Source: Amphiura filiformis (Eukaryota; Echinodermata; Ophiuroidea; Amphilepidida; Amphiuridae). Taken from it: 64,000 nt of DNA. Positions 1-9,987 of this stretch are shown here, piece by piece. Location of the stretch: positions 56,337,776 through 56,401,775 of the forward strand of contig NC_092642.1 in the NCBI RefSeq assembly GCF_039555335.1. Direction: 5' to 3'. The stretch's first letter is position 1. The number at the start of each line of letters is the position of its first letter. Under the pieces are notes generated by a model. That model saw only the letters and a program-made list of their open reading frames with translations, did no database searches and had not been told where the DNA came from. Both the position numbers and the translations under genes were made by a program.

Positions 1-504
1 ACCCTTTTGTGCAGAAATTATGAAAGTGAGCTGTTTCAGTACAAACGACTAAACACAAGTGGTTGTTTGTGCAAATCAGATAAATTTAAAGCTTGCTTTG
101 TATTCTAGCGGTCAGACTCCTAGGCAACCAGCTTCTCAAATCTCGGCAAAAAAGTACAATGCATGAAGACTGTGCATGGGTACGCTAGTTTTGAAAGGCT
201 TTTCTCCTTTCTGTGACATCAGTCTGACTAAAAGAATGCTGATCTCACCAAATTTATAAATGTGTCTATACTTCGTTTCACATTGAGTTTGGTAATGACG
301 TACACACAATTTCGCTGGTCGCAGTATCAAACCGCAAGCAACAACCGAACCGCATACACGCGCATAAGAGGGTGATTTGTCAGCACACTTGCAGCGCAAT
401 CTCATTACCAAACTGAAGGGGAAACAAGTGCAAAATGTATACTTCGGCTACCACAGGTCTTCTTTCAAATAATGACGAGCTGCGAATAGCATGGTGTTAC
501 TTAC
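1..504. other. Intron of the IQSEC-like gene, cut by the window edge
   Basis: This follows the donor at 499-504. No PH-domain coding could be found in either frame or strand. No recognisable repeat. Confidence 0.6.
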
Positions 505-644
505 CGGCCTATTACCCACAATACTTTGTTCGACTTTTAGCACAGTTGTTGTATGGTCCTCTCCGGGAATGAATGGTATCTTCTTGACTCGATCGTATAT
601 TCCTTGCAGCATTTCTTTGTCAATATCGTGACCGTCATCAATGC
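505..644 (-). CDS. IQSEC/BRAG-like ArfGEF exon: end of Sec7 domain and linker to PH domain
   Basis: This exon encodes the end of the Sec7 region and the linker that leads into the PH domain of an IQSEC-type Arf exchange factor. It reads GIDDGHDIDKEMLQGIYDRV, then a stretch ending in KVEQSIVGNRP, which follows the vertebrate IQSEC pattern in this linker. The acceptor is ctctaaatctag at 645-656 and the donor is GTAAGT at 499-504. The first two bases (GC) complete the Gly codon begun by the exon at 3302-3476. The exon ends in phase 0, so a PH-domain exon should follow to the left. None is visible in bases 1-504, so the gene is cut by the window edge. Confidence 0.9.
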
Positions 645-1299
645 CTAGATTTAGAGGAATAAAGAAATACATTTGTCAATTTATGATAGAAAAATGGGAC
701 TGAAAAAAAAAATTCTTTGCTATCTTATTTTATTCAAAAATAAAGAATCTAAATATATGTCAATTAACAAATAATGTGATGAGATCAAGCAAAATCAGTC
801 TGAAGTCGGATATATTGATTTTGAGATATAACCAAACAAAGGAAATATTTCCTATTGTTTTGGAAACTCTTTAACTATTCATATCTAGTGAACTGGTTGT
901 CCAATTTTTCTGCAAAATGTAGCTTTGCAAATGCTTGTTACAATCCAATAAGAAACTGGAAACTGTATATGACCGACTTCAGACTGATTTTGCTTATCAC
1001 ACCACATAATATCAACCCACAAAAGCATATAGTTCCAACAGTAATATCTTGAATAAAATGGTAAATAAATATGGCCTTATCTCACAGCATCAAATAAAAT
1101 GAAATTGGAACGCTAATCCTTCTAAGCTATTCATGAAGACACCTTTCCTTTTCAAAACGTGACAATCTAATTTTATATTATTGTTAGTTGGGTGGGAATA
1201 AAGACGCCTCAAGGATCTAATTTTTTTTCATTTCCATAATTTTTATTTTCTTATTCCTCAGTATAAGTATTTTTATCATCTCCACCATTTTCTTTACTT

Positions 1300-1704
1300 G
1301 TGGCACTACTGTCAAGAATATAAGCCTCTAAGAACTCTGTTGATTGGTTACAAAGAGTGCTATATCATATATTGAGCCAATCAGAGATATGGTAAGAATA
1401 GTCAGTAGGACCAAGAGATCTAAAAGCTCTTCTTTGATTGGTTACTCAGATAATTATATCATGTAATTAACCAATCAGAGGCACTGTAAGAAAGGCAGTA
1501 GTGCCCATGGGGTTAGAGCTCTATGTTTATTGGTTACTCAAATACTTAAATCATGTAATTATCCAATCAGAGGTACTGTAAGAAAGACAATAGTGCCCAT
1601 GGGGTTAGAACTTCATTTTGATTGGTTACTCTAATAATTATATCATGTAATTATCCAATCAGAGGCACTATAAGGAAGGCAGGCAGTAGTGCCCATTTTC
1701 TTAA
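1300..1704. repeat. TTAA/CCAAT element, subfamily 2, with three 92-bp tandem units
   Basis: Starts near TTGTGGCACTACTG and ends AGTAGTGCCC...TTAA at 1701-1704. Inside, the motif ATTGGTTACTC recurs at 1437, 1529 and 1621, an exact 92-bp period. Each unit pairs GATTGGTTA with CCAATCAGAGG. Its relative is at 36930-37141, which has only one such expansion. Confidence 0.75.
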
Positions 1705-3029
1705 TTTCATCATTGCTAACATTACATTGATTGAATCCGACAGAATCACCCAATTACTTTTAAAAGTGGATTTCTTTTTGGGATGATCTGGATTTCTCGT
1801 TGATTAGGAGTGCATGGTGCAAGCATTGCTGTAAATCTAGGAAACTCACCACCAATATCCTACAGATAAATCTACCGAGATTAGCATAAGACGCAAACAG
1901 CTAAGTCAATTGAGTATGAGGTGTTCACTCGTCACCGACTAATTATTTGTCGTCGTCGTTAAAATGAGGAAATAGTTACCATAAGTGTCTCCCCACTCAA
2001 TTAACAAATAACTGGAAGGATTTGTTGATTGATAAAATTACTAAATCAAATCAAAGAGCCGAGTTTTTTTTTGTTGGAAAAAAAGGAAATTTGTCATTTA
2101 CAGCCACAAACTTTGAAAAATCGTGTATAAGTATAATTATGAAATTTTTGATAAGAGTAAAGCTCAAATTTCTATTTTTCAATTTGTGTATGAAAAATGT
2201 ACTCAGCATTATCATGTAATGTTAGTGCTAAGAGTTAAATTATTTAGTGTGAGTACAGAAGATTTTCTCACAAAAAGTTCGTTTAATTTCTGATATTATT
2301 CACCACAGAAATCTAGCTCTTTACTGCACTCACTAAAAAAGCTAATAATCATAATTTCAGAAATTGGCCAGTATCTTGCTAATAATATTTTAACACCTTA
2401 GATCTTTAGACAAAACTAATCACACCGTGCTGAAATTAATTGATTGCCAACAAGTTGAAAATCATAAAACATGTTGACTAATCCAATAAAAAAACTTGTT
2501 AATTACTTAAGTCCAGTAATTAGCTTAGTTAATAAATGTCACGTAACACTTGCTCTGACTATGAGATGACATGCAGCGATTTCAGTGCTGGTAGGGGGTC
2601 AAGTGACAGGAGATCGTCATAGATGGCAGGCAGGTCATATCCAGCTTCCCTGATCTTATATGACGATTTGCTGTCACTCAACCACGCAGTACGTGGTCAT
2701 GTGACTGGAGGAGTGTAAACACTACGCTAAATGAAGATGCTGCGATGGCGTCACAAGCTTTGTCGCTGCTAATCCAATATCAGTATACATTTACTATAGT
2801 GTGCAATATTTTCTTTAGAAAGTACTGCATATTGCTCTTGAAATAAATTAATGTGCGAAAGGAAATACAATTTTTGACACTCAACTTATTTTTCACACTT
2901 CGCTTTCAATATCTTGCTTTCCAGGAATTGCCTCATGTCATCAACTCATGAGAAAGCGACTGTTTTGTTTATTTATATCATATGCATGTAGCCACTGCAA
3001 ATACAAATATATCACCTTCATAGCAGAGA

Positions 3030-3250
3030 CTTTGCATGAAAGCATTTTTGGTATCACAAATAATATTGTAAGGTCTGTTGTATAAATATCCTAACATCAG
3101 TGGTGTCCCTCAAGGATCAGTACTAGGCCCACTGTCAAATACTACTTGCATGAAAGCGTTTTTGGTAGCGAGAATTATTGTAAGATCTGTTGAACACACC
3201 TCTGTGGTGTTCCTCAAGGATCAGTACTAGGCCCTCTGTCAAATACTACT
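3030..3250 (+). pseudogene. Tandemly duplicated non-LTR reverse-transcriptase fragment
   Basis: Two roughly 105-bp units, each beginning near TGCATGAAAGC and ending GTCAAATACTACT. Each encodes GVPQGSVLGPL (codons from 3102 and from 3206), the conserved substrate-binding block of reverse transcriptases, most often seen in LINE-type elements. Neither unit extends into more of the enzyme, so these are dead fragments that were then duplicated. Confidence 0.7.
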
Positions 3251-3301
3251 ACATTACATTAACAATACCTAAATGAGCATCTTTTCTCTGATTCAACTTA
3301 C

Positions 3302-3476
3302 CGCCTAGATTCTTGACAAAGTCTTTGATCTTCATTTTGCGTTCCTGCTTGACGTGTGGATTATGCAAATCCGTATGCAGCATGATAATAGCAAATGCCA
3401 GGATGAACACCGTGTCTGGTTTGTGGAAGTTACGAACGATGTCTGTATTGCACACACAGTACCTCTGGGCAAAGGC
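3302..3476 (-). CDS. IQSEC/BRAG-like ArfGEF exon: Sec7 C-terminal half
   Basis: This exon carries the second conserved Sec7 motif. It reads [17 protein letters not shown], then [20 protein letters not shown], then [13 protein letters not shown]. In the family this segment forms part of the hydrophobic groove that grips Arf switch regions and helps expel GDP. It starts after acceptor ..tactag in phase 0 (Ala-Phe-Ala) and ends one base into a Gly codon before donor GTAAGT. The usual LNTD core reads LHTD here, and the Asn of NPN is also His. The neighbouring exons join in frame on both sides. Identification is very secure; the effect of the substitutions is unknown. Confidence 0.94.
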
Positions 3477-3993
3477 CTAGTAAAAAACAACAAACAAACA
3501 AACATGCATTTTGTTACTTGTTGATTTATTACAACACAAGAGTACTTTTGATTAAGGTTAAGATGCCTCATAGTGATGACTCAATGCCATATTTTTGTCA
3601 CTTGGGATACGGAGGTACCATTCTTGAATGAAGAATTTCCTTTTTCATTTCTTGAATTGAAATAATTGTTTCCTACCATGAACTCCACCCTTTTGGCAGA
3701 TCTGTCAATGACTCTACATTGAGATGTGGGCCTACTGTATTATTACTTCAGTTTGTATGAAAGCACGGATCCAGTTTTTGAAGGGGGGGGGGGTGCTCAA
3801 AATGTTCAGCTCAATTCGCTTAAAATTTGTGGATCTATATTAATTGTTCAAGGTTGTGAAAAAATAAAGACTTTTTTTTAGGTTTTCAAATTCTTACTTA
3901 GCCCATGCTTTTCTGCTTTTTTACCGAAGTGGACTACTTGTATGTCTCTTCTCTTCAAAGCCATTAGTTCGAAACGTGCAGCATACTATGAAC

Positions 3994-4009
3994 AGCTCTT
4001 TTCAGAGCC
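3994..4009 (+). ncRNA. Histone-type 3' stem-loop motif, copy 1
   Basis: AGCTCTTTTCAGAGCC: 5-6 bp stem and TTTC loop, one base off the histone mRNA 3' stem-loop GGCTCTTTTCAGAGCC. No histone coding upstream. Confidence 0.5.
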
Positions 4010-4040
4010 ATGAATAAGGAATGGCCAGGGTACAATGAAC

Positions 4041-4056
4041 AGCTCTTTTCAGAGCC
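4041..4056 (+). ncRNA. Histone-type 3' stem-loop motif, copy 2
   Basis: Identical 16-mer 47 bp after copy 1, inside a shared TGAACAGCTCTTTTCAGAGC block, so the two are a tandem duplication. Confidence 0.5.
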
Positions 4057-4727
4057 ATCGGTTAGGAATGGACAGCCTGCTGTAGCGCTACTGTACAGAA
4101 AGGCAATCTCAATGCAAAAAACATCTCATAGTTTTGATCTGACAAAGTATAAGCTTATCCCCTGATGAACACTTGATGAGTGTTACACAATGATTGAAAC
4201 CCATCATCAACAATAACTTTGAAGAGGTTCAGATATGTATGTATTGTTGTATTGAATTCATCATAAAATTTCAAAATTCTTCATGATTTGCAAATCAGTT
4301 TTTTTTTGTACTTCATACAAGTCACTTTTAACACTTGTATTCCTTCAAGCTAGCAGCACCTGTTCCTTGCCCTCTCTAATAAATCACATCCTGACTATGC
4401 TAAATTAGACTTCAATGGTGCGCCTATCAACGACACAAGACTCATGGGATTCAAACTTGTCATCTCGTAATTACTACAATTAGATCCCTCCCTTCAGATC
4501 TAGATTTTGAAAAAATGTGGAAGTGACTGAATTTTAAGATTCTGCGTTGTGTGGCTCTGAGATTCACTGCGACACATGTAGAATTTCAAGAGTTTCTCCA
4601 ATTGTGAGAAGGCGGAAGAAGGTCCTATCTGCAATAGCTGCCAGGTGCCATATTTGTTAGATGTGTACAGTATAGAATACAAAAATGTCTAATGTTAAGA
4701 GGGCAGCTATTGTAGACAGGGTGTCGT

Positions 4728-4855
4728 TTGGCAGGAAAAACCTCCTGTGTCATTGGCCCCTGAACATGTTTAAAGCAAAACCTCTTATGTAACCTCTTGG
4801 TAGTTTTGTTTTAAATATGTTCAGGGGCCACAATCACAATGACGCAGGGTCTTCT
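4728..4855. repeat. Inverted repeat, AACATGTTTAAAGC type
   Basis: TGTCATTGGCCCCTGAACAT...AAAGCAAAAC on the left pairs with GTTTTGTTTTAAATATGTTC...GGGGCC...CAATGACGCA on the right. Probably a small MITE. Confidence 0.6.
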
Positions 4856-5118
4856 TACACTAAACACTACACCTGGCATAATATCAAATTCTGATGTTAA
4901 TATTTGATTTTAACATAAAACATTAAGCCAAAATGACTATGAATAAGTACAAACAAGCCAAGTCTTACATGACTTGTATTATTACAAACCATCTTGTATA
5001 TGACACACGTAGTAGTAAAACCAGCACTCAGTTTTTAGTTCAGTGATCCTTGTGAGTAAACAAAGATTCATATCTATTCATTACTACAACCTGAGTGGAC
5101 TCTTGTTATCACCCTTAC

Positions 5119-5233
5119 CTCCATAAGACGCTCTATCTTCTGCGCCTCGCCTGGAAGTCGAAACGCTGTTTGGAACCTACGTAGAGCCTCGTCAACATGC
5201 ATACCACGGAAGTTCATTTCGTCTACATAGCAC
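5119..5233 (-). CDS. IQSEC/BRAG-like ArfGEF exon: Sec7 catalytic glutamate
   Basis: This exon encodes [20 protein letters not shown] followed by [18 protein letters not shown]. The Glu of LPGEAQKI is the 'glutamic finger' that Sec7 proteins insert near the Mg2+ and phosphate of Arf-GDP to drive nucleotide release, so the catalytic residue is kept. The acceptor is ccacccacag and the donor is gtaaggg. The first base completes a Glu codon from the exon at 7759-7920, and the last codon ends in phase 0 before the exon at 3302-3476. Length and phase fit the family exactly. Confidence 0.94.
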
Positions 5234-5681
5234 CTGTGGGTGGTGGAATTGGAAAAAAGCGTAAATAGGTTGAGATGGGTAGGATAAGAAAATCTAGGCT
5301 TGAAGAAATTGGATTTCCCTCAGATTTCCGCTACAAGATTGCTTCCACTGGAAACATGTTCTTCCGCTTTTAATAGCGCAATTGAAGGTTATCAAAGGTG
5401 GATATTTTTGTGGAAGGAAAAAAAATACCTTCAATATGTCACATAACTGCAGTCTTTCACTTACTCTTGGATAGTTTTGCGGTTTTCATTTATTTATATA
5501 TTTCTTATTTATCCTGGATGAATCATTCAATGTTAGACAGTAGACACTGTTCTCCCATGATCTACAGGGTAGAGTGTACAGCCAACCAGACGTTACACTG
5601 ATTGGAACTGGTGGCGAGGTTGGAACTGGCTGTGAGGTCTTTGTCAACCACTACATTTGCCCCACAATTCAAATGCAGTAA

Positions 5682-5815
5682 GGCCAAGAAAAAAAATTGT
5701 TTGCTTGCCTTCAAATGAATTTTAACAATTGGGTCGGTCAGGATTTCTTTTTTCTGATTTCCAAAATTAAATTAGGGTCGGTCGGTTGAGGGCAAGCAAA
5801 CATCTTTTTTTTGCC
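5682..5815. mobile_element. TAA-flanked MITE with poly-A-rich ends, copy 1
   Basis: GGCCAAGAAAAAAAATTG, then TTTGCTTGCCTTCAA, with its complement at the right (TTGAGGGCAAGCAAACATC...TTTTGCC). TAA on both sides. Contains GGGTCGGTCGG. Confidence 0.75.
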
Positions 5816-5845
5816 TAATGGAGGGAGCGGATATATTTTTTTATT

Positions 5846-5925
5846 CATCTCCTCCAGGAATTGAACAGGGGTCCTCTTTGCACCAAAGTCAATGACCTTA
5901 ACCACTGGGCCATGCTGCTCTTTCA
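5846..5925 (-). pseudogene. tRNA-like sequence (SINE head or tRNA pseudogene)
   Basis: On the minus strand, box A TGGCCCAGTGG (5902-5912) and box B GTTCAATTC (5858-5866) are spaced as in tRNAs. The anticodon stem pairs imperfectly. Sits just downstream of the MITE at 5682-5815. Confidence 0.55.
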
Positions 5926-6284
5926 TCCTGCTCTAGTGCTGCGTATCCAAAGGACCAACATTTATTATTTGTCCACATTTTGGATGGTTTTACAACCATA
6001 TGATAAAGCCAAATTTGCAACATGTGTTATGTGAAATAATTTCCTTTGCACGCATCTTTCTTCTCACAAACTTTCTCTGTATTTTTACAGAAAATGTACG
6101 GAAAAGTAAGAAACCGTGTTAATTGGATTTTTGTGCGGTGCAATCTAACTGCTGAATAACATCACATGGCATGGCGTTTATGAGGTAAACCATATCCTGA
6201 AAGGTAGCCGTGTTTTATTATCGACAGATTGGTTACAAATCAATCCTGCTATCCGTTATAGGATGTAGTGAAATGCGGCTAATA

Positions 6285-6465
6285 GGCCTATTCCAGTTGA
6301 AATCCATACATACACCCCCATATGGAAGACATGATCATAGTTAGCCTCCAACACACAGGGTTAAGACTACAAACAGAGTCTCCCATTTTGAAATTCACAC
6401 TCCCTGTGTGGAAGATTAAGGTCATGGCTTCCATAGGGGTGTAAGAATTTTAACTGGAATAGCCC
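6285..6465. mobile_element. GGGCTATTCCA palindromic family, copy 1
   Basis: Starts GCCTATTCCAGTTGAAATCC and ends with its complement, TTTTAACTGGAATAGCCC. The interior is also largely self-complementary (CACACTCCCTGTGTGGAAGATT against the left arm), so a single strand could fold into one long hairpin. Confidence 0.75.
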
Positions 6466-6642
6466 TTCATACACCCCCCCTATATGGAAGACATGACCAT
6501 AGTCAGTCTCCAACACACAGGGTGAAGACTCCAAACAGAGTCTCCCATTCAGGTAACCCCATTTGAAATACACACTCCCTGTGTGGAATATTAAAGTCAT
6601 GTCTTCCATAGGGGGTGTATGGTTTTCAACTAGAATAGCCCA
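6466..6642. mobile_element. GGGCTATTCCA palindromic family, copy 2, tandem and lacking its left end
   Basis: Directly abuts copy 1. It begins at CATACACCCC, without the GGGCTATTCCAGTTG end, and finishes CAACTAGAATAGCCC. Two head-to-tail copies share one terminal repeat. Confidence 0.75.
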
Positions 6643-6744
6643 TTTAAGAACTGTATATACTTGCCCTATCCTAAGTGAAATGTACTTAAGGCATAATAAT
6701 TTCCTCCTAAATAGACCTTTTCCCTACACCTCACAATATACTAT

Positions 6745-6960
6745 TTAACCCCATGAGAACTACCTGCCGATTGGTCAAAAAGAAGTTTTCATTATCAATT
6801 GGACCAATCAGCAACATTATTAGAATAATTTCACCACACAAAAAAATTGGGGTGAATTATTTGCAAAGTTCCATTCTGATTGGTGATTCAAGAGAAGATA
6901 TCATGTAATTGACCAATCAGAGGCAATGTTAGATCGTCAGGTAGTGCTCTGGGAGGTTAA
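6745..6960 (+). mobile_element. TTAA-flanked CCAAT-rich MITE, copy 1
   Basis: TTAA at both ends, followed inward by CCCC(A/C)TGAG.ACTACCTG. This is an imperfect terminal inverted repeat of about 25 bp. It carries four CCAAT/ATTGG boxes in inverted pairs (GATTGGTCAA, GGACCAATCAGC, TGATTGGTGA, GACCAATCAGAGG). TTAA targets and CCC ends are typical of piggyBac-type elements, so it may be a non-autonomous member; that is inference. Confidence 0.8.
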
Positions 6961-7758
6961 GTGTAATGTACTTTCAAGGAAGGCATAATAATTTCCTCCC
7001 ATAGGCCTTTTCCCTACACCTCACACTATTTAAGCGACATTTAATAACACCGGTGATCCAGGCTGTATCAAAATGATTGGTACCCATCAGTTTTTGGCAT
7101 TTATTGACAAGCCTGCTCCTTCAATATGCAACATTGGATCTTCTTGAAATGTCCATTTTATGATATTTTATAACTTTCAATAAGGTAGTTCCTATGCTGC
7201 ACTTTCATGTTGCTGTCTTGTCCATAATCACTGGAAACTGATGGGTACCAATACACTTGATACAGTCTGCTCATGCCGATGTTCAAATGTCACAGTACTC
7301 ACGATTGGTTTATGTAGGTGCCTCTTTGAATCTGAAAGTGGAGCCTGTATTCAAAAATTTGAGCTTCGGCTTTGTGAAAATGGGTATTTTTTCAAAAAAT
7401 ATACCTACCAAAATTGTCCGAAAAGAGGGTCCTTGTTATAGACCATTTGACAAGTAGACATGTGACGTCATTGCCTGGCAGTATGTGTGCGAATTATGGA
7501 AATTTCCATTGTTCTTTGCCCTGCAGTGTGCGTACGCATCGTAGTTTGCTCAGGACACATGCATTTTAAATTGCCCACCACATTTCATATAGTACAAGAA
7601 AGCCATTGAACAGTGTAGTGGTTCGTTCAAGCATATCGATAGACCAGTCCCTCGCCTTTGTTGATAAACAATGATGTCAAGTGGTCTGTACCAGAGCCAG
7701 AACCTGAAAATGAGAACCATGCTTTTGGCACATCCCTGTATTTGTCATTTATACTTAC

Positions 7759-7920
7759 TCTAGCACCAACATGTTAAAATCTTTCTGCAGATTTCCTAGA
7801 TACTCTCCGATCTTGATTTTGCTGAATCCCGGTCGATTTAGCAGGAATTTGGCCACTTCGTTGGGGGAGTTCTCTACAAATTTATTGTCTAGAAGGAATT
7901 TGATGCCTTTCTCTGGTTTT
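7759..7920 (-). CDS. IQSEC/BRAG-like ArfGEF exon: Sec7 N-terminal helices
   Basis: This exon encodes the first Sec7 helices. It reads KPEKGIKFLLDNKFVENSP, then NEVAKFLLNRPGFSKIKIGE, then YLGNLQKDFNMLVLE. The core KPEKGxxxL...VAxFLLxRxGxSxxxIGExLGNxQKxFNxxVL is the IQSEC form of the Sec7 start. The acceptor is ttttcccccaacag and the donor GTAAGT. It starts with one base that completes a Lys codon from the large exon and ends with two bases (GA) of a Glu codon completed in the next exon. 162 bp is consistent with those phases. Confidence 0.94.
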
Positions 7921-8872
7921 CTGTTGGGGGAAAAGTGAAAAATATTACATATTAAGAATTGAGAATAATAACTTGAAAACTTGCCAATTTTGATAGTTGG
8001 TTGTCTTTCACAATAATTGTCCTAGTGCTGTTATTGCTAATGAAATTAAATTCCCACCTTTTATAAGTCAATATAAGGAAATGTTTGCATCGAAAAAAAA
8101 TTCCTGGTGCCACCACACTGCACTTACCCATCCTATTACATATTAATTGGAAACATTTGCAACGCTATTAATACCCATTATAGTGTGATGTCCCCTTAAT
8201 TTAGGACACTGTTAATTACCAAAATATAGACCTTCCTGATCACTACATAAAACTGGACAACAATTATAGCTATTAGCATGTGACTGTTAAGAATTAAAAT
8301 ATTCTTAGGGCTCAATTTGGAGTTTGTTAAATTTAAAAATTGCGTGATGGTACAAATGTAAATGCCACAAAAAGCAGATGTTTGAAAAATATAATAATAA
8401 TTCCAATATTAACAAATAATTTCCATATTTCCATATTTTGTTTACAATTTTTAAAATGAAAATACAGAAAATATAAACCTAAACAAACAATAGGAAACCA
8501 CGCAGCTGTTTACTAAGAATAGAGAATATTATGATTATTGTTCAGCAATTCATTTCGACACTCCTCGTTGCTCATGACTGAATACAAAAATGGAACTGAA
8601 TTTGATGATTCTTATTTTATTTACTGCTGTAAACAGATGTCCCTATTCCAAATAAAGGTCACGTAAATATAATTATATGCATGTCCAGATGAAAGACAAA
8701 ACCACAGAGATTTTTGAACTTTTAAGATTTCAGTTGGAGGATTAGGCTGTGTGAACATGCTCAGAGGTATTACACTTTAAGTGATTTCAGAGGTTGGGCT
8801 CTGGGAGTGTAGCACTCAGTCATAGGTTTAATTGAACACATGATTTTGCTTCATATTCCATGTTTCACTACT

Positions 8873-9046
8873 GGGCTATTCCAGTTGCTATCTATATAAT
8901 ATGGAAGACATGACTTTGAACTTCCACACAGGGTGTGTGGATTTCAAATTTAGTCACCCATTCAGGTAGTCTCATTTGAAATTCACACTCCCTATGTGTG
9001 CGATTAACGTCATGTCAGGGTGTATGGATATTACCTGGAATAGCCC
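8873..9046. mobile_element. GGGCTATTCCA palindromic family, copy 3
   Basis: Begins GGGCTATTCCAGTTG and ends CCTGGAATAGCCC, with the typical fold-back arms. About 175 bp, no coding capacity. Confidence 0.75.
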
Positions 9047-9699
9047 ATTTCTGGTGTTCCTTCAGAGTTCACATACTCCATCCATGACTGGGAAGGTCCA
9101 AATTTCAACTGTTACAAACACCGCAGTTGACGATAACTTGGAAGGAATGACTGATTTCATTTCACTCCGAGGCTCTAATTCTTAATGGTTGTTGTCCCAT
9201 CTGAACATGACTTACATGTATGTATGTAAATATATATCCATTTAAATTCATTGATTTGTATTTGATTAAGATTTGTGTCTGCCTTCAGATTTACTTGGTA
9301 TTCTCCAGTGAATTTTAAATTTATATAATAATCAAGAAGTTAATTCAAATAAAGAATTGATGATTATTTCAGACAGATTGGATTGAATTAAATAATGACT
9401 TTGGAGAGAAAACTGATAATGATGGTTTTGAAAGACAAAATAATTATCAAAAACTAAAATGAATGTTGAATTTTTGAGGACATGAATTTATCAGGATAAT
9501 CTCTTTAAATGTCAGTTTGTTGCTTTCCAATTACAACTAAAACCATGCAAACATAGAACTGTTTTATAATAATTAGGTAAGCTTATTGTCAATGAACTGA
9601 ACTTTCAGAATATTGTCTAAACTTTCTCTATATTATTTGTCAAAATTGTTAAGAGTGCTTTTTTCAAAGTTTATCATTATTAAGTTTATGTTTCTATGA

Positions 9700-9945
9700 T
9701 TTTTCACTGACTTGAGATTTTTCAAAGCCATGAAACATACTTGATCGACCCATCGATCGATCAATCAATCAATCAATCACTTTTCACTAACTTGAGACAT
9801 TATTACTTTTTTCAAGCCAAGAAACATAATTGATCGACCCATCAATCAATCAATCAATCAATCAATATGTCTATGTTTACATGACTTTTCACTGACTTGA
9901 GACATTTTTACTTTTTCCAAGCCAAGAAAATTACTTGATCGACCC

Positions 9946-9980
<35 letters not shown>
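9700..9980. repeat. Three-unit minisatellite with (TCAA)n tracts at a splice donor
   Basis: Three copies of TTTTCACTGACTTGAGA...CTTGATCGACCCATC (from about 9700, 9780 and 9885), each followed by a (TCAA)n run. The last run ends one base before the donor hexamer of the exon at 9988-11941 (intron begins at 9987). Confidence 0.9.
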
Positions 9981-9987
9981 CACTTAC

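Larger units (their letters stand above)
645..3301. other. Intron of the IQSEC-like gene
   Basis: Holds the 92-bp tandem CCAAT repeat (1300-1704) and the duplicated reverse-transcriptase scrap (3030-3250). The rest (650-1300, 1710-3030) is AT-rich sequence in which I see no gene or clear repeat. There is a weak imperfect inverted repeat around 2600-2680. Confidence 0.7.
3477..5118. other. Intron of the IQSEC-like gene
   Basis: Contains a G13-type homopolymer near 3783-3793, the two histone-type stem-loops and the inverted-repeat element at 4728-4855. Nothing else recognised. Confidence 0.7.
5234..7758. other. Intron of the IQSEC-like gene, repeat-rich
   Basis: Contains a TAA-flanked element, a tRNA-like sequence, two tandem copies of the GGGCTATTCCA palindromic family and a TTAA/CCAAT element. 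6962-7758 shows no recognised feature apart from short overlapping open frames without family motifs. Confidence 0.7.
7921..9987. other. Intron of the IQSEC-like gene
   Basis: Holds one palindromic-family copy (8873-9046) and the TCAA minisatellite that abuts the splice donor. 7921-8870 and 9050-9700 are AT-rich with nothing recognised. Confidence 0.7.

Noticed and set aside
136..411. 91-codon open frame that could be the PH-domain exon
   Set aside because: Its residues do not fit the IQSEC PH domain, and it has no matching acceptor in phase with the exon at 505-644.
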